Notes: generated by a model not told the origin, from the sequence alone. A stretch of 64,000 nucleotides of DNA from Natrinema ejinorense (GCF_002494345.1 NZ_NXNI01000001.1:930001-994000), one strand, 5' to 3'. Counted from the first letter of the stretch, positions 35,812 through 45,601 are shown. Numbers and translations are program-made.

Positions 35812-37263
35812 TTACTCGGCGGTTGGTTCGACATCGGTCGTGCCCGTCGGTCCGTCCGTCGTCTCGTCGTCGCCACCCTCGACGATCGACCCCTTCCACG
35901 TGCCCCGCGTGAACCACGCGACGGCCGCGAGCGCGCCGACGACGTCGCCGACCACGACGCCGGTCCAGATGCCTGTCGGGCCCCACTCGGCGACGAAGAG
36001 CAGGTAGTAGGTGACGGGAACGCGCACCATCCAGAGGCCAAACACCGCGAACACGAGTGCCGTCTTCGTGTTTCCGGCCCCGCGGAACGCCCCCTGAATG
36101 ACCTGTAACACGCCCATGAACGCGAAGCCGACCGCGGCGTATCGGAGGTAGCTCACCCCGTAGTCGATCGTCGCCGCTTTCCCCGCCGCGTCGGCCGTGA
36201 CGAACACCGAGACGAACGGCTCCGGGAAGAGTGCGGCGAGGAACCCGGCGACGACCATGACGCCGGCAATCGCCCCTGCGGCGATCCGGACGGCCCTCGC
36301 CGCCCGGTCGGGCTTGCCCGCACCCAGGTTCTGGCCGACGATCGTGTCCGTCGCCTGTCCCAGGCCCATCGCCGGCAGGAAGGCCAGCGAAATGAGCCGG
36401 TTCCCCAGCCCGTAGGCCGCGACGACCGCCGGCGGGAAGGTTACGACCATCGCCGTCATCGCGACCAGCGCCAGCGCCGTCATCGACTGCTCGAGGGCCG
36501 TCGGGACGCCCAGCCGGGTGATCTTCGCGACGTACTCGCGTCGCGGCCGGAGGTGGGCCGCCCGGATGTCCGGACCCACGTCGGTGTAGTACAGCAGGTA
36601 GAACGCGATCACCGTCGCGATGCCCCGCGAGATGAGGGTCGCGACGGCGGCTCCCTGGACCTCGAGGCGGGGAAGGGGACCGACGCCGAAGATCAACAAC
36701 GGGTCGAGCGCGAGGTTGATAACGACGCTGACGAGCATAACGCTCATCGGCGCACGCGTGCTGCCGTAGCCCCGCATGAGCGCGACGAAGACGAAGAAGC
36801 CAAACAGGAAGGGGAGTCCCAGGAAGAACACTCGCAGGTACTCGGCGGCGAGCGGGATGATCGCGGCCTGAGTCTCGGCGTCGGCGGGCAACGCCGCGAG
36901 CATCGGCTCGGTCGCGAAAAAGCCGAGCGCGCTCAGTCCGACGGCGACCAGCGAGACGAACGATAGCGTCTGCCCGGCGATCAGGCCCGCATCCCCGCTC
37001 TTCGCGCCGGTGTGTTGGGCGATCAGGATCGCGCCGGCCGCGGTGAAGCCACCGCCGATCGCGATCAGCAAGAAGAGGAGCGGAAAGGCGAGGCTCACCG
37101 CCCCCACTGCGTCGGGGGAGAGCGCACCCAGCCAGAAGGTGTCACCGACGTTGTACGCCACCTGCAACAACTGGATGACCACCAGCGGCCACGCCAATCG
37201 GACCATCGGGCGGACGAGCGGGCCCTCGGTGAGTCCGCCGGGTGGCTCCTCGTCGACAGCCAT
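35812..37263 (-). CDS. MATE family efflux transporter
   Basis: A 483-residue membrane protein with twelve predicted helices in two six-helix halves, typical of the MATE (NorM/DinF) cation-coupled exporters. Landmarks are RLAWPLVVIQLLQVAYNVGDTFWLG at the start of the first half, ALEQSMTALALVAMTAMVVTF at the start of the second, and the conserved GLGQATDTIVGQNLGAGKPDRA loop. The substrate is not predictable. It is convergent with the phosphoribosyltransferase gene and divergent from the MTA phosphorylase gene. Confidence 0.93.
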   Translation of the reverse strand: MAVDEEPPGGLTEGPLVRPMVRLAWPLVVIQLLQVAYNVGDTFWLGALSPDAVGAVSLAFPLLFLLIAIGGGFTAAGAILIAQHTGAKSGDAGLIAGQTLSFVSLVAVGLSALGFFATEPMLAALPADAETQAAIIPLAAEYLRVFFLGLPFLFGFFVFVALMRGYGSTRAPMSVMLVSVVINLALDPLLIFGVGPLPRLEVQGAAVATLISRGIATVIAFYLLYYTDVGPDIRAAHLRPRREYVAKITRLGVPTALEQSMTALALVAMTAMVVTFPPAVVAAYGLGNRLISLAFLPAMGLGQATDTIVGQNLGAGKPDRAARAVRIAAGAIAGVMVVAGFLAALFPEPFVSVFVTADAAGKAATIDYGVSYLRYAAVGFAFMGVLQVIQGAFRGAGNTKTALVFAVFGLWMVRVPVTYYLLFVAEWGPTGIWTGVVVGDVVGALAAVAWFTRGTWKGSIVEGGDDETTDGPTGTTDVEPTAE

Positions 37264-37389
37264 AACCGACCAATGTTGCCGACCCTACTTGTGCGCTCGT
37301 GAACGGTGATACCGACTGCCACGACGGGACGGACGCCCTTGAGGCCGGCGACCGGACCGTTTAGGTGACTGGTCGACCCACGACCACGC

Positions 37390-38298
37390 ATGACGATCGG
37401 CGTTATCGGCGGCAGCGGCATCTACGACGCACTGCCACTCGAGAACACGCGGACGGAAGCGATTTCGACGCCGTACGGCGAGCCAAGCGACGTGGTTACC
37501 CTCGGCGAACTGGCCGGACGAGACGTCGCGTTCCTCCCGCGTCACGGCGGGGATCACCAGCATCCGCCGACCGACGCGTCCTATCGCGCGAACATCTACG
37601 CGCTCAAGTCGGTCGGGGTCGACCGGGTCATCGCCACGAACGCGGTCGGAAGCCTGCGAGAGGAGTTGCCACCCCGGACGCTGGTCGTTCCCGACCAGAT
37701 CTTCGATCGGACCAAACACCGCTCGCCGACCTTCTTCGGCGACGGCATGGTCGTCCACATGGGCTTTGCCGAGCCATACTGTCCGGCGATGGTCGATCAC
37801 CTCGCCGAATCGGCCCGCAGCGTGCTCCGCTCGGGGACCAACACGAGCGACCACCCCGAGAGCCACGCTGCGACGGCCGACGAAACGAAAGTCCAGAAGG
37901 GCGGCACCTACGTCTGCATCGAAGGCCCGCAGTTCTCCACGAAGGCCGAAAGCGAGTTCTATCGCGACCAGGGCTGGGACATCGTCGGGATGACCGCCAT
38001 TCCCGAGGCCAAACTCGCCCGCGAGGCCGAGTTGAGCTACGCCACGGTGGCCGGCGTCACCGACTACGACGTCTGGAAAGACGACAGCGAAGTCTCCCTC
38101 GAGGAGGTCCTCGAGAACGCCGCGGCCAACGAGGACGCGATCAACGCGGTCGTCGAGCACGCCATCAGAACGATGCCCGACGGCTTCGAGAGCGAGGCCT
38201 GGAGCGCCCTCGAAGGGACGATCAACACGCCACAGGAAGCGATCCCCGAAGAGACCCTCGAGCGCGTCGACCTGCTCGCGGGCGATTACCTCGACTGA
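37390..38298 (+). CDS. mtnP: S-methyl-5'-thioadenosine phosphorylase
   Basis: A 302-residue purine-nucleoside phosphorylase-fold enzyme (MTAP/PNP family) that cleaves methylthioadenosine with phosphate to adenine and methylthioribose-1-P in methionine salvage. Family motifs are GVIGGSGIYD at the start, the phosphate-binding RHGGDHQHPP near 53-62, ATNAVGSL near 81-88, and the substrate-binding IEGPQFSTKAESEFY near 176-190. Length and start are normal. Confidence 0.94.
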   Translation: MTIGVIGGSGIYDALPLENTRTEAISTPYGEPSDVVTLGELAGRDVAFLPRHGGDHQHPPTDASYRANIYALKSVGVDRVIATNAVGSLREELPPRTLVVPDQIFDRTKHRSPTFFGDGMVVHMGFAEPYCPAMVDHLAESARSVLRSGTNTSDHPESHAATADETKVQKGGTYVCIEGPQFSTKAESEFYRDQGWDIVGMTAIPEAKLAREAELSYATVAGVTDYDVWKDDSEVSLEEVLENAAANEDAINAVVEHAIRTMPDGFESEAWSALEGTINTPQEAIPEETLERVDLLAGDYLD

Positions 38299-38405
38299 CC
38301 GCTCCCGGCGTCTGGCCGGACGCCACGCGGCGAGTTCGATCGTCGGAGACTGGGATCGAATCGATCCGGCGAGCGTCCGAGTTCGACGGGCGCATCGATC
38401 CGGCG

Positions 38406-38918
38406 TCAGGACCGCTCGGACTCGAGTGCGGTCCGATCGTCGGCGGCAGAATCGGTCGCTTTGCTCCCCGACGCGTCCCACTCTGACGCCGCGTCCGCGT
38501 TCGGACTCGAATCGCGTGGACCGTCCACACACCGACTGCAGTAGACGTTCTCGCCCGACTCCGGAACCGCTATCGTCGTCCCGAACAGGACGCGGCGACG
38601 TTCGTAGCGCCGGTACTCGCCGCCTGCAGCCGATCGGCCACACGCATCGCAGTCGACGTGGTCGGATTCGACGCGATCGGTTCGAACCTCGCGTTTGGTC
38701 CCGATGGTGTACACGGGATCGCTCGACGCGTCCGCCGCTTGCCAGCAGACGACGAATCCGAGCACGAACAGGACCACCCCGATCCACCAGTGTCCCAGCC
38801 ACGTCGGAACGAAAAGCACCGAGACGAGGATCCACCCCCACAGCAGCGTGAAGCCGAGATGATCCGCCACGCGTCGAAGCCGGCGGGCAAGGCTCGGATG
38901 GCGACCTGGTCGTGGCAT
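38406..38918 (-). CDS. membrane protein with a cysteine-pair domain
   Basis: A 170-residue protein from ATG 38918 (MPRPGRHPS). Two helices (HLGFTLLWGWILVSVLFVPTW and WWIGVVLFVLGFVVCW, about 20-56) are followed by a cytoplasmic part. There VDCDACGRS and NVYCSRCVDG supply two cysteine pairs, probably one zinc site. The Ser/Asp-rich tail is disordered. I do not recognise the family. It lies between the MTA phosphorylase (convergent) and scpA on the same strand. Confidence 0.6.
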   Translation of the reverse strand: MPRPGRHPSLARRLRRVADHLGFTLLWGWILVSVLFVPTWLGHWWIGVVLFVLGFVVCWQAADASSDPVYTIGTKREVRTDRVESDHVDCDACGRSAAGGEYRRYERRRVLFGTTIAVPESGENVYCSRCVDGPRDSSPNADAASEWDASGSKATDSAADDRTALESERS

Positions 38919-38979
38919 CGGTTTCAACCCAGGAGTGACGGGAGAATAATACTTTCGGCGACGGTCCGCCGAGTCGCAG

Positions 38980-40218
38980 TCAGTCGGCGATCGCTTCGTC
39001 CGGTTCCGCCTCCACCGCGACCTGCTGGACCCAGAGATCGCCGAACAGTTCGTCCTGCTCGAGCGTGACACGGCCCCGATGGGCCAAGAAGAGCAAGGCG
39101 AGATACGTCATCACGCGCGAGCCACCGACCTCGTCGATCTCGGCGTACAACACCTCGTCGCGTCCCTGTTCGTAGTGGGTCTCGAGTTCGGCTTCGACGT
39201 CGTCGATGACCGCCTCGATGTCTTCTTCGTGGGTCGTATGAGTGACGTCGTCGCTGGTCGGTTCGTCGTCGACCCGCAGATCGTCGCCGGAGTGGTAGTT
39301 CAGTTCCTGGACGCCGCGATCGTACCCCGTCGGCGAGCCGCTCGTGTCGTAACTCCGGGACTCCTTCCACCAGCTATCGCGTTCGGCGGTCCGGAGCTCG
39401 CGAACGAGTTCGTCCAGGGTCTCGGGCTTCCCGCGGGCGTGTTTGCGCTCGAGGCGGCGCTCCATCTCTTCCTCGAGGTTCTCGACGGGGTCGAACCCAG
39501 GCGGGTACTCCCTCCCGTCGTCGCCGTCAGGAGCCGTCGGTCCGTCGTCGGCGAAGGGCGCTTCCCACGGTGGGAGTTCCTCCTCGTCGGGTTCCTCGAC
39601 CGCGAACAGCTCGTCGCTTTTCATCCGCAGGAGGACGCTCGCGTAGAACAGCGCCCGGCCGGAGGTCCGCAGGTCGACCTCGTCGATCGCCTCGAGGAAC
39701 GTGTCCGTCACGTCGACGATGTCGATGTCCCACGGGTCGATCTCGCCGTCCTTGGCGAGTTGGACGAGCAGTTCGACCGGTTCGACTTCCGCCTCCCCGT
39801 CGTCGTCCGCAGCATCGCCCGTCTCGACGCCCGTGAACTCGAGGACCGATTCCCCCGCCTCGGGGTCACGGCCGTCAGCACCGCCCTCGTTCGGGTCGGT
39901 ATCCGGGCTCGAGTCGCCCGGCCGCTCGCGGTCCTCGTGTCCGGCGATGTTCAGCGGAATCTCGTCGCCGCCGTCGGTTCGGAGGGTTCGACCGGGGGCG
40001 TGTGATTCAGCGCTTCGTGACTCGTTTCGCTCACGGGTCGCTTCGCTTCCCGCTTGCGTTCTCGAGGAGCCCTGCGTCGCCGTTGGCTCCTCGGGCTCAT
40101 CGCCGTCTCGCGGGTCGCTTTGCTCCCCGTCGTCTCGCGGCTCTGCCGCTCGACTGTTCGCGGAACTCCGTTCCGCGCTACTCGACGTTTCGGAGCCGCT
40201 ACGCGGCTCCCTAGTCAT
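38980..40218 (-). CDS. scpA: segregation and condensation protein ScpA
   Basis: A 412-residue kleisin that bridges the SMC dimer. The core begins about residue 145 with VEPVELLVQLAKDGEIDPWDIDIVDVTD, followed by the coiled linker and the C-terminal winged helix (VMTYLALLFLAHRGRVTLEQDELFGDLWVQQV). The first 130 or so residues are an unusually long hydrophilic tail, partly encoded by GC palindromes. The ATG at 40218 lies eight bases inside the end of smc, so translation is coupled. No ScpB gene is adjacent. Confidence 0.9.
   Translation of the reverse strand: MTREPRSGSETSSSAERSSANSRAAEPRDDGEQSDPRDGDEPEEPTATQGSSRTQAGSEATRERNESRSAESHAPGRTLRTDGGDEIPLNIAGHEDRERPGDSSPDTDPNEGGADGRDPEAGESVLEFTGVETGDAADDDGEAEVEPVELLVQLAKDGEIDPWDIDIVDVTDTFLEAIDEVDLRTSGRALFYASVLLRMKSDELFAVEEPDEEELPPWEAPFADDGPTAPDGDDGREYPPGFDPVENLEEEMERRLERKHARGKPETLDELVRELRTAERDSWWKESRSYDTSGSPTGYDRGVQELNYHSGDDLRVDDEPTSDDVTHTTHEEDIEAVIDDVEAELETHYEQGRDEVLYAEIDEVGGSRVMTYLALLFLAHRGRVTLEQDELFGDLWVQQVAVEAEPDEAIAD
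40159..40210. repeat. paired GC palindromes inside the scpA 5' end
   Basis: Two perfect 8-bp inverted repeats with three-base loops: cgcggaac/gttccgcg (40159-40177) and ggagccgc/gcggctcc (40192-40210). Both fall in the region coding for the disordered ScpA N-terminus, just after the smc stop. Confidence 0.75.
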
Positions 40219-43200
40219 CAGCAGGAACCTCCCCACTACTCAGATCGATGCCGGTCACCGCACTCACGTTGTCCTGTTGCATCGTCACCCCGATCGCGCG
40301 TTCCGAGCGATCGAGCATGGCCGAGCGGTGGGAGACGACGACGAACTGGGCGTCGCCGGCGAGTTCCTCGACCATCTCGCCGACCCGCTCGGCGTTGACG
40401 GCGTCGAGGAAGGCGTCGATCTCGTCGAGTGCGTAGAAGGGAGCCGGGTTGTGCCGCTGGATGGCGAAGATGAAGGCCAGCGCGGTCAGCGACTTCTCGC
40501 CGCCGGACATCGCGTCCAGCCGCTGGATCGGCTTGTCGCCCGGCTGGGCCTTCATCGTCAGTCCGCCGTCGAACGGATCGGCCTCGTTCTCGAGGTGGAG
40601 CGTCCCCGTTCCTTCGGAGAGCTTCTCGAAAATTTCCGTGAAGTGGGACGCGATCGCATCGTAGGCGTCCATGAACGTCCGCTTCTTCTGGGTCTCGTAT
40701 TGCTCGATCCGGTCGCGGATGCCGTCGGCCTCCTCGACTAACGTCTCCCGTCCCTCCTCGAGTTCCTCGAGGTCACTTCGGACCTCGTCATACTCGTCGA
40801 TCGCGAGCATGTTCACCGGCTCCATGGCCTCCATGTCGGCCCCCAGAAGGTCGATCATCTCGCGGACGGTCTCGTGATCGGGCACGTCTTCGGGGTCGTA
40901 GTCCCCGACTTCCGACTCCAGCGATTCGATCTCCCACTCGAGGCTGTTGGCGCGCTCGCTCGCGTCCTCGAGTTTGCTCTCGACGGTATTGACCCGGTCT
41001 TGCTGCTGATCGCGCGCCGTCCTGGCTTCGGAGAGCTCCTCTTTGAGGTCGCTCCGTTCGTCTTTCAGCTCCGTCAACTCCGCTTCCAGTTCCTCGACGG
41101 CCTCGCGCTTTGCCGCCAGTTCCTCGCGTTTCGCCTCGATCTCCGCCTCGTACTCCTCGATCCGATCCTCGTGTTCTGCCGTGCGGTTCTGGGCCGCCTC
41201 GATGTCGTCGTGGAGGTCCTCGATGGCGTCCTCGGCGTACTCCTTCTCGAGGTTCAGCTCGTTGAGGTCGTTGTCGAGCTCCTGAATCCGCTCTTCGCGG
41301 TCGTCGATCTCGGCCTCGAGCGTCTCGATCCGATCGGTCAATTCGGGGATCTTCGAGTCGGCGAGTTCGGTCTCGAGGTCGTCGATCTCGGCCTCGAGTT
41401 CCTCGACCGTTGCGGTCTTGGCGTCGATCTCCGCGGCGATCTCGTTCATCCGCTCGTCGACGGCGTCTCGTTCCTCGCGGAGCTCCTCGAGATCGGTCTC
41501 GAGGTCCTCGATCGCCGCCTCGAGGGCCTCGCGTTTCTCGGCTAACCCCTCGAGTTCGGACTCGATCGAGCGGACTTCGTCGGCCGCGTCGCTCTTGCGG
41601 TCGCGGGCGTCGTCGAGTCGCTCCTCGACGCTACGGACCTCCTCCCGCAGCGACTCGCGTTCCTCCTGGAGCTCCGTGATCCGTTTGGCGACGCGCTCGA
41701 GTTGTCCCTCGCCGCCGCCGGTAAAGGAGTAGCGCGAACCGCCGCCGGAGCCGCCGGTCATCGCGCCGCTTTTTTCGACCAAGTCGCCATCGAGGGTGAC
41801 CATTCGATAGTCGCCCATGTACGAGCGGGCGGTCTCGATGTCCTCGACGACCAGCGTGTCCCCGAGGACGTAGGAGAAAACGCCGGCGTACTCCTGATCG
41901 AAGTCGACGAGGTTGTACGCGAAGTCGACGATCCCCGGATCGCTGGGGGCCGATGGCAGCCGGCGCTGGCTCATGTCCGTCAGCGGCAGGAAGGTCGCCC
42001 GACCCGCGTTTCGGGACTTGAGGTGCTCGATACACTGCTGGCCGATGACGTCGTCGTCGACGACCACGTTCGCCAGCCGGCCCCCCGCGGCGGTCTCACA
42101 GGCGACCGCGTACTCGCCGGCGACGGTCCCCAGCTGTGCGACCGCGCCGTGAACGCCGTCGATCCCCGAGTTGAGGATCGTCGTCACCGCACGACCGAAC
42201 GAGGAATCGCCGCTCTCGCCGGCGTTGGCCTCGAGTTCGGCGTACTCCTGTTGTTTGGCCTGGATCTCGTCGTCGAGATCGTCGACGTCCGACTGGAGCC
42301 TTCGTTTCTGGGCTTTCAGGTCGTCGACGACCTCCGCGATGTTTCGCCGATTCCGTTCGGCCTTCTCGAGTTCCCGCTCGAGGTCGCTTCGCTGGCTCTC
42401 GATCTCCGGAATCGTTTCGCGCTTCTCTTCGATCGTCGCCTCTTTCTCGCTGATCGCGTTCGAGCGTCGGCGAGCGTCGTCGAGCAGGCGGTCCTGCTCG
42501 CGCTGGAGGTCGTTTTTCTCGGTCTTGGCCGCCTCGAGATCGTCCTTTCGCTCGGCGAGTTCGGCCTTGAGTTCGTCGAACTCGGTGTCGACGGCCTCGA
42601 TTTCGGCCTCGAGGTCGTCGCGGTCGGCCTCGCGTTCCTGGATCTCGCTTTTCACCTGTGCCTTCTCGAGTTTGCGTTCGCGGATCTCGTCGTCGAGATC
42701 GTCGATCGTCTCTTGCTTGCGATCGATCTCGACGAACGCCTCGCGTCGCTCGGACTCGGCGTCCTCGATCGCCTCCTCACTGGCCTCGATCTTGTCCTCG
42801 AGCCGCGAGATGTCGCCTTTGACCCCCTCGATCTCGCTTTTGATCCGGAGCTGTTCGTCCTCGCCCTTGCGCTCGATCTCGGCGTTCAAGTCCTCCAGGT
42901 CCTCCTGGAGGCGGACGACCGCCCCTTCGCGTTCGTCGAGTTCCCGCTGGAGCTCCCGGAGTTCGTCCTCGAGGTCGTCGACCTCGGCTTCGGCGGACTC
43001 GAGTTCCTCGCGTTTCTCCTCGAGTTCGCTGGCCTTCTTGTAGCCCTCGTATTCGTCCTTCTCGCGGCGGAGCCGGCGGTAGCGCATTGCTTCCCGGCGC
43101 TCGTCGGCGAGTTGCTCGAGGCGGTCGCGTTTCTCCTCGATGCGGAGTTCGGCCTCGTCGATCCGCTCTTGAACGGTCTCGAGTTCCTCGAAGGCGTCTT

Positions 43201-43783
43201 CCTTCTTGGCGTCGAACTCCGCGACCCCCGCGATCTCGTCGATGATCTCCCGGCGGGAACCCGGCGTCATGTTGATGATCTCGGTCACGTCGCCCTGCAT
43301 GACGACGTTATACCCCTCCGGCGTGATCCCCGCCTGTGCGAGCAGGTCCTGGATGTCCGAGAGGTTGACCGAGCGGTCGTTCAGATAGTAATAGGAATAG
43401 TAGTTGTCCTCGGTCTCCTTGACCCGGCGGCGGATGCGAATTTCGTCGACGTCGCCGATATCCTCGCTGCCGGCGGCGTTGACGACCTGTGATCGCTCGA
43501 GGGTGCCCCCGGAGTTGTCGAGAATGACCTCGACGGTCGCCTCGCGGGGGCCACTGGAGGTGTCGCCGCCCTCGTGACCGGGGTTGTAGATGAGATCGGT
43601 CAGTTTCTCGGCACGAATCCCGCGGGTCCGGGCCAGTCCGAGCGCGAAGAGGACGGCGTCGATAATGTTCGATTTGCCGGAGCCGTTCGGGCCCGTGACG
43701 ACGGTAAAATCCTCGTAGAACGGTATCTTCGTCTTTCTACCGAAGCTCTTGAAATCGTCGAGAACGATCGACTTGATGTACAT
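40211..43783 (-). CDS. smc: chromosome segregation protein SMC
   Basis: A 1190-residue SMC ATPase, which with ScpA compacts and segregates chromosomal DNA. The ABC head is split. Walker A (TGPNGSGKSN, about 31-40) is at the N-terminus. The signature MSGGEKSLTALAF (about 1090) and Walker B ALDEIDAFLD (about 1120) are at the C-terminus. Two long coiled-coil arms flank a hinge domain at about 500-680 (DGVHGAVAQLG...GRATFLPL). Length and order are canonical. scpA overlaps its 3' end by eight bases, and the coiled-coil protein at 43871-44185 lies 87 bp upstream, so the three form one operon. Confidence 0.97.
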   Translation of the reverse strand: MYIKSIVLDDFKSFGRKTKIPFYEDFTVVTGPNGSGKSNIIDAVLFALGLARTRGIRAEKLTDLIYNPGHEGGDTSSGPREATVEVILDNSGGTLERSQVVNAAGSEDIGDVDEIRIRRRVKETEDNYYSYYYLNDRSVNLSDIQDLLAQAGITPEGYNVVMQGDVTEIINMTPGSRREIIDEIAGVAEFDAKKEDAFEELETVQERIDEAELRIEEKRDRLEQLADERREAMRYRRLRREKDEYEGYKKASELEEKREELESAEAEVDDLEDELRELQRELDEREGAVVRLQEDLEDLNAEIERKGEDEQLRIKSEIEGVKGDISRLEDKIEASEEAIEDAESERREAFVEIDRKQETIDDLDDEIRERKLEKAQVKSEIQEREADRDDLEAEIEAVDTEFDELKAELAERKDDLEAAKTEKNDLQREQDRLLDDARRRSNAISEKEATIEEKRETIPEIESQRSDLERELEKAERNRRNIAEVVDDLKAQKRRLQSDVDDLDDEIQAKQQEYAELEANAGESGDSSFGRAVTTILNSGIDGVHGAVAQLGTVAGEYAVACETAAGGRLANVVVDDDVIGQQCIEHLKSRNAGRATFLPLTDMSQRRLPSAPSDPGIVDFAYNLVDFDQEYAGVFSYVLGDTLVVEDIETARSYMGDYRMVTLDGDLVEKSGAMTGGSGGGSRYSFTGGGEGQLERVAKRITELQEERESLREEVRSVEERLDDARDRKSDAADEVRSIESELEGLAEKREALEAAIEDLETDLEELREERDAVDERMNEIAAEIDAKTATVEELEAEIDDLETELADSKIPELTDRIETLEAEIDDREERIQELDNDLNELNLEKEYAEDAIEDLHDDIEAAQNRTAEHEDRIEEYEAEIEAKREELAAKREAVEELEAELTELKDERSDLKEELSEARTARDQQQDRVNTVESKLEDASERANSLEWEIESLESEVGDYDPEDVPDHETVREMIDLLGADMEAMEPVNMLAIDEYDEVRSDLEELEEGRETLVEEADGIRDRIEQYETQKKRTFMDAYDAIASHFTEIFEKLSEGTGTLHLENEADPFDGGLTMKAQPGDKPIQRLDAMSGGEKSLTALAFIFAIQRHNPAPFYALDEIDAFLDAVNAERVGEMVEELAGDAQFVVVSHRSAMLDRSERAIGVTMQQDNVSAVTGIDLSSGEVPADD

Positions 43784-43870
43784 GCTCCTTTCGAACCCTC
43801 CGGACCGCCAGTAGCCGTCGAAGCGAGCGCCGACCGCGGTCCACGGTCTCGCCCCTCGATTCCGCCGCTG

Positions 43871-44185
43871 TTATGCAACGATAATGTCGTCGCTACCTGA
43901 GTCTTCCGCTTCGTCACCGGCAGTCTCGTCGACGTCCTCGGCGTCGGCCGCCGCTTCGGCGACTTCGTCGGGTTCGGCTTCGGGCGTTTCGTCCTCCTCG
44001 ACCGCGGTCGTCCCCGTCTCCTCGCCACGTCGCTCGGGGACACGCGTCGGCGTCTCCGCATCGAGCTCGGCCTCGAGGACGCGGATCCGTTCTTTCGCTT
44101 CGATGAGTTCGTCCGTCAGTCCCTCTACCGTCGATTCGAGTTCCGCAACCGTCGATTCCAGTTGTTCGACACGGTTGTTCGACAT
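43871..44185 (-). CDS. short coiled-coil protein (DUF7518-like)
   Basis: A 104-residue protein from ATG 44185 (MSNNRVEQLE). The first 40 residues form a heptad-rich coiled coil (VEQLESTVAELESTVEGLTDELIEAKERIRVLEAEL). The rest is an acidic disordered tail ending SDDIIVA. I recall this family as DUF7518 and as a regular upstream neighbour of haloarchaeal smc, which would make it a candidate SMC accessory protein. It is the first gene behind the TATA box at 44231-44240. Confidence 0.75.
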   Translation of the reverse strand: MSNNRVEQLESTVAELESTVEGLTDELIEAKERIRVLEAELDAETPTRVPERRGEETGTTAVEEDETPEAEPDEVAEAAADAEDVDETAGDEAEDSGSDDIIVA

Positions 44186-44230
44186 ATCAACTAGGGACCC
44201 GTCCGGCCACATAAACGTACGTCAGACGAC

Positions 44231-44240
44231 TATAATATAT
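44231..44240 (-). promoter_or_regulatory. box A for the coiled-coil protein-smc-scpA operon
   Basis: On the minus strand atatattata lies about 46-55 bases before the ATG at 44185, giving a leader of about 25 bases. No other box is found between this gene and smc. Confidence 0.45.
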
Positions 44241-44323
44241 CATACAGTTCAATAGTCGACGGTGGTGGCCAGCGACCGGCTTCCGGTCTGGGGTGGCCCG
44301 GTCCGCCACACGGCGGGACCGAT

Positions 44324-45601
44324 TCAAAACGGCTCCTCGGTCCACCGGTGGTCGTCGTAGGTCCGGTCCTGTGCCGTGTCGAATCGATCCTCGAGCGTCT
44401 CCCGGAGCGACGCCTTTTCGGCGTTGCTGATCCGTGCGAGTTCGTCGGCTTTCCCGACGATCGTCGGCGGGCCGTGAGCGATGGCGACGTCCTGGAGCAA
44501 TTGCATCGTCAGGCGATCCCGCGTTTCGGGGTCCTTGGTGAACGCGTAGGGTGCCTCGATCCGATAGAGGAGGTCGTCGCGGGGATCGTAGACGACGAAG
44601 AAGGTGACCTCGTAGGCTTCGCGCTCGAGGTGGCGATCGACGCCGAGTGCGTCGCCCTCGGCCGACAGCGGCCCGTCGACGCCACCGCGTGAGCGGAACC
44701 AGTTCGTGTACGTCAGCCCCGCGGTGTCCCGCTCCCAGCGCTCGCCGTCGACGTCGTCGACGTACTCGCCGCGTTCGAGCAGGCGGGTGAACAGCGCCGA
44801 GTCGTCGCTCCAGGGGACGCTGATGTCGACGTCCCGCTTGGACTTCAGGCTCCGCGTGAGCACTCGCGTCGCGGGGTTTTTGACGAAGCCGACGAGCGGA
44901 ACGTCCCGCTCGACGAAGTCTTCGACCAACCGGACGTAGTTTTCCAGCACCGTCGTCGGCCGGGGATCCTCGAGCAGGAAGTCCGCGAGGTCGGGGTGCT
45001 GGTCGGCCCAGCGCAGCAGGCCGCGGGGATACAGCGGGCCGTCGAGGACGAGCAGATCCGAGACTGTTTCGGCGTGGTCGCGGGCGTGTTTGCTCTCCGC
45101 GAGGTAGAGTGCGAGTGCGTGGACGACGCCCTCGGCGAACCGCGGGAGCGGCGGGATCTTGACCGCTCGACTCCGGCTGTATCCCTCGTCGAACTTCCCC
45201 CACGACTCGTCGACGGTCATCGTCTCGTCGTTGGAGTGGACCGTCATCACGGTCGTTCGCGACCGGTGGAGGTCGAGGTCGCTCGGCGTCGCGCTCATGG
45301 CCGCCTGCGCGATATCGATGACGAGCCCGTTTTTGAACGTCGTCGGGTTGATCGTCCCCGCGTCGAGACCGTGTTCGGTCGGGAACTCGCGGTCGCGGAG
45401 GGCAACCCCCTCGCAGTCGACGACCCGTCGGGCCTGCTCGTCGACCGGCTCGAGGACCGTCCGCCCGTCGTAGCGCAGTGGGTCGAGAAACTCCGCCCAG
45501 ACGGTTTCGGCGAACGCACGACGGTCGCGCTCGTCGGCCCCGTGATCGATCCGCCCTGCGAGTCGCGCGATGCCGTCGAAGTGGACCGGATCGAGCGTCA
45601 T
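44324..45601 (-). CDS. nurA: NurA-type 5'-3' nuclease
   Basis: A 425-residue protein of the archaeal NurA family, which with the HerA helicase resects DNA double-strand ends. The start is ATG 45601 (MTLDPVHFDG). The RNase-H-like core has VVDCEGVALRD (about 73-83), an active-site aspartate region. LLVLDGPLYPRGLL (about 202-215) carries a second one, and YEVTFFVVYDPRDDLLYRIEAPY lies near 345-367. HerA is usually adjacent to nurA in archaea but is not in this window. The neighbouring smc operon is read in the same direction from its own promoter. Confidence 0.88.
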   Translation of the reverse strand: MTLDPVHFDGIARLAGRIDHGADERDRRAFAETVWAEFLDPLRYDGRTVLEPVDEQARRVVDCEGVALRDREFPTEHGLDAGTINPTTFKNGLVIDIAQAAMSATPSDLDLHRSRTTVMTVHSNDETMTVDESWGKFDEGYSRSRAVKIPPLPRFAEGVVHALALYLAESKHARDHAETVSDLLVLDGPLYPRGLLRWADQHPDLADFLLEDPRPTTVLENYVRLVEDFVERDVPLVGFVKNPATRVLTRSLKSKRDVDISVPWSDDSALFTRLLERGEYVDDVDGERWERDTAGLTYTNWFRSRGGVDGPLSAEGDALGVDRHLEREAYEVTFFVVYDPRDDLLYRIEAPYAFTKDPETRDRLTMQLLQDVAIAHGPPTIVGKADELARISNAEKASLRETLEDRFDTAQDRTYDDHRWTEEPF

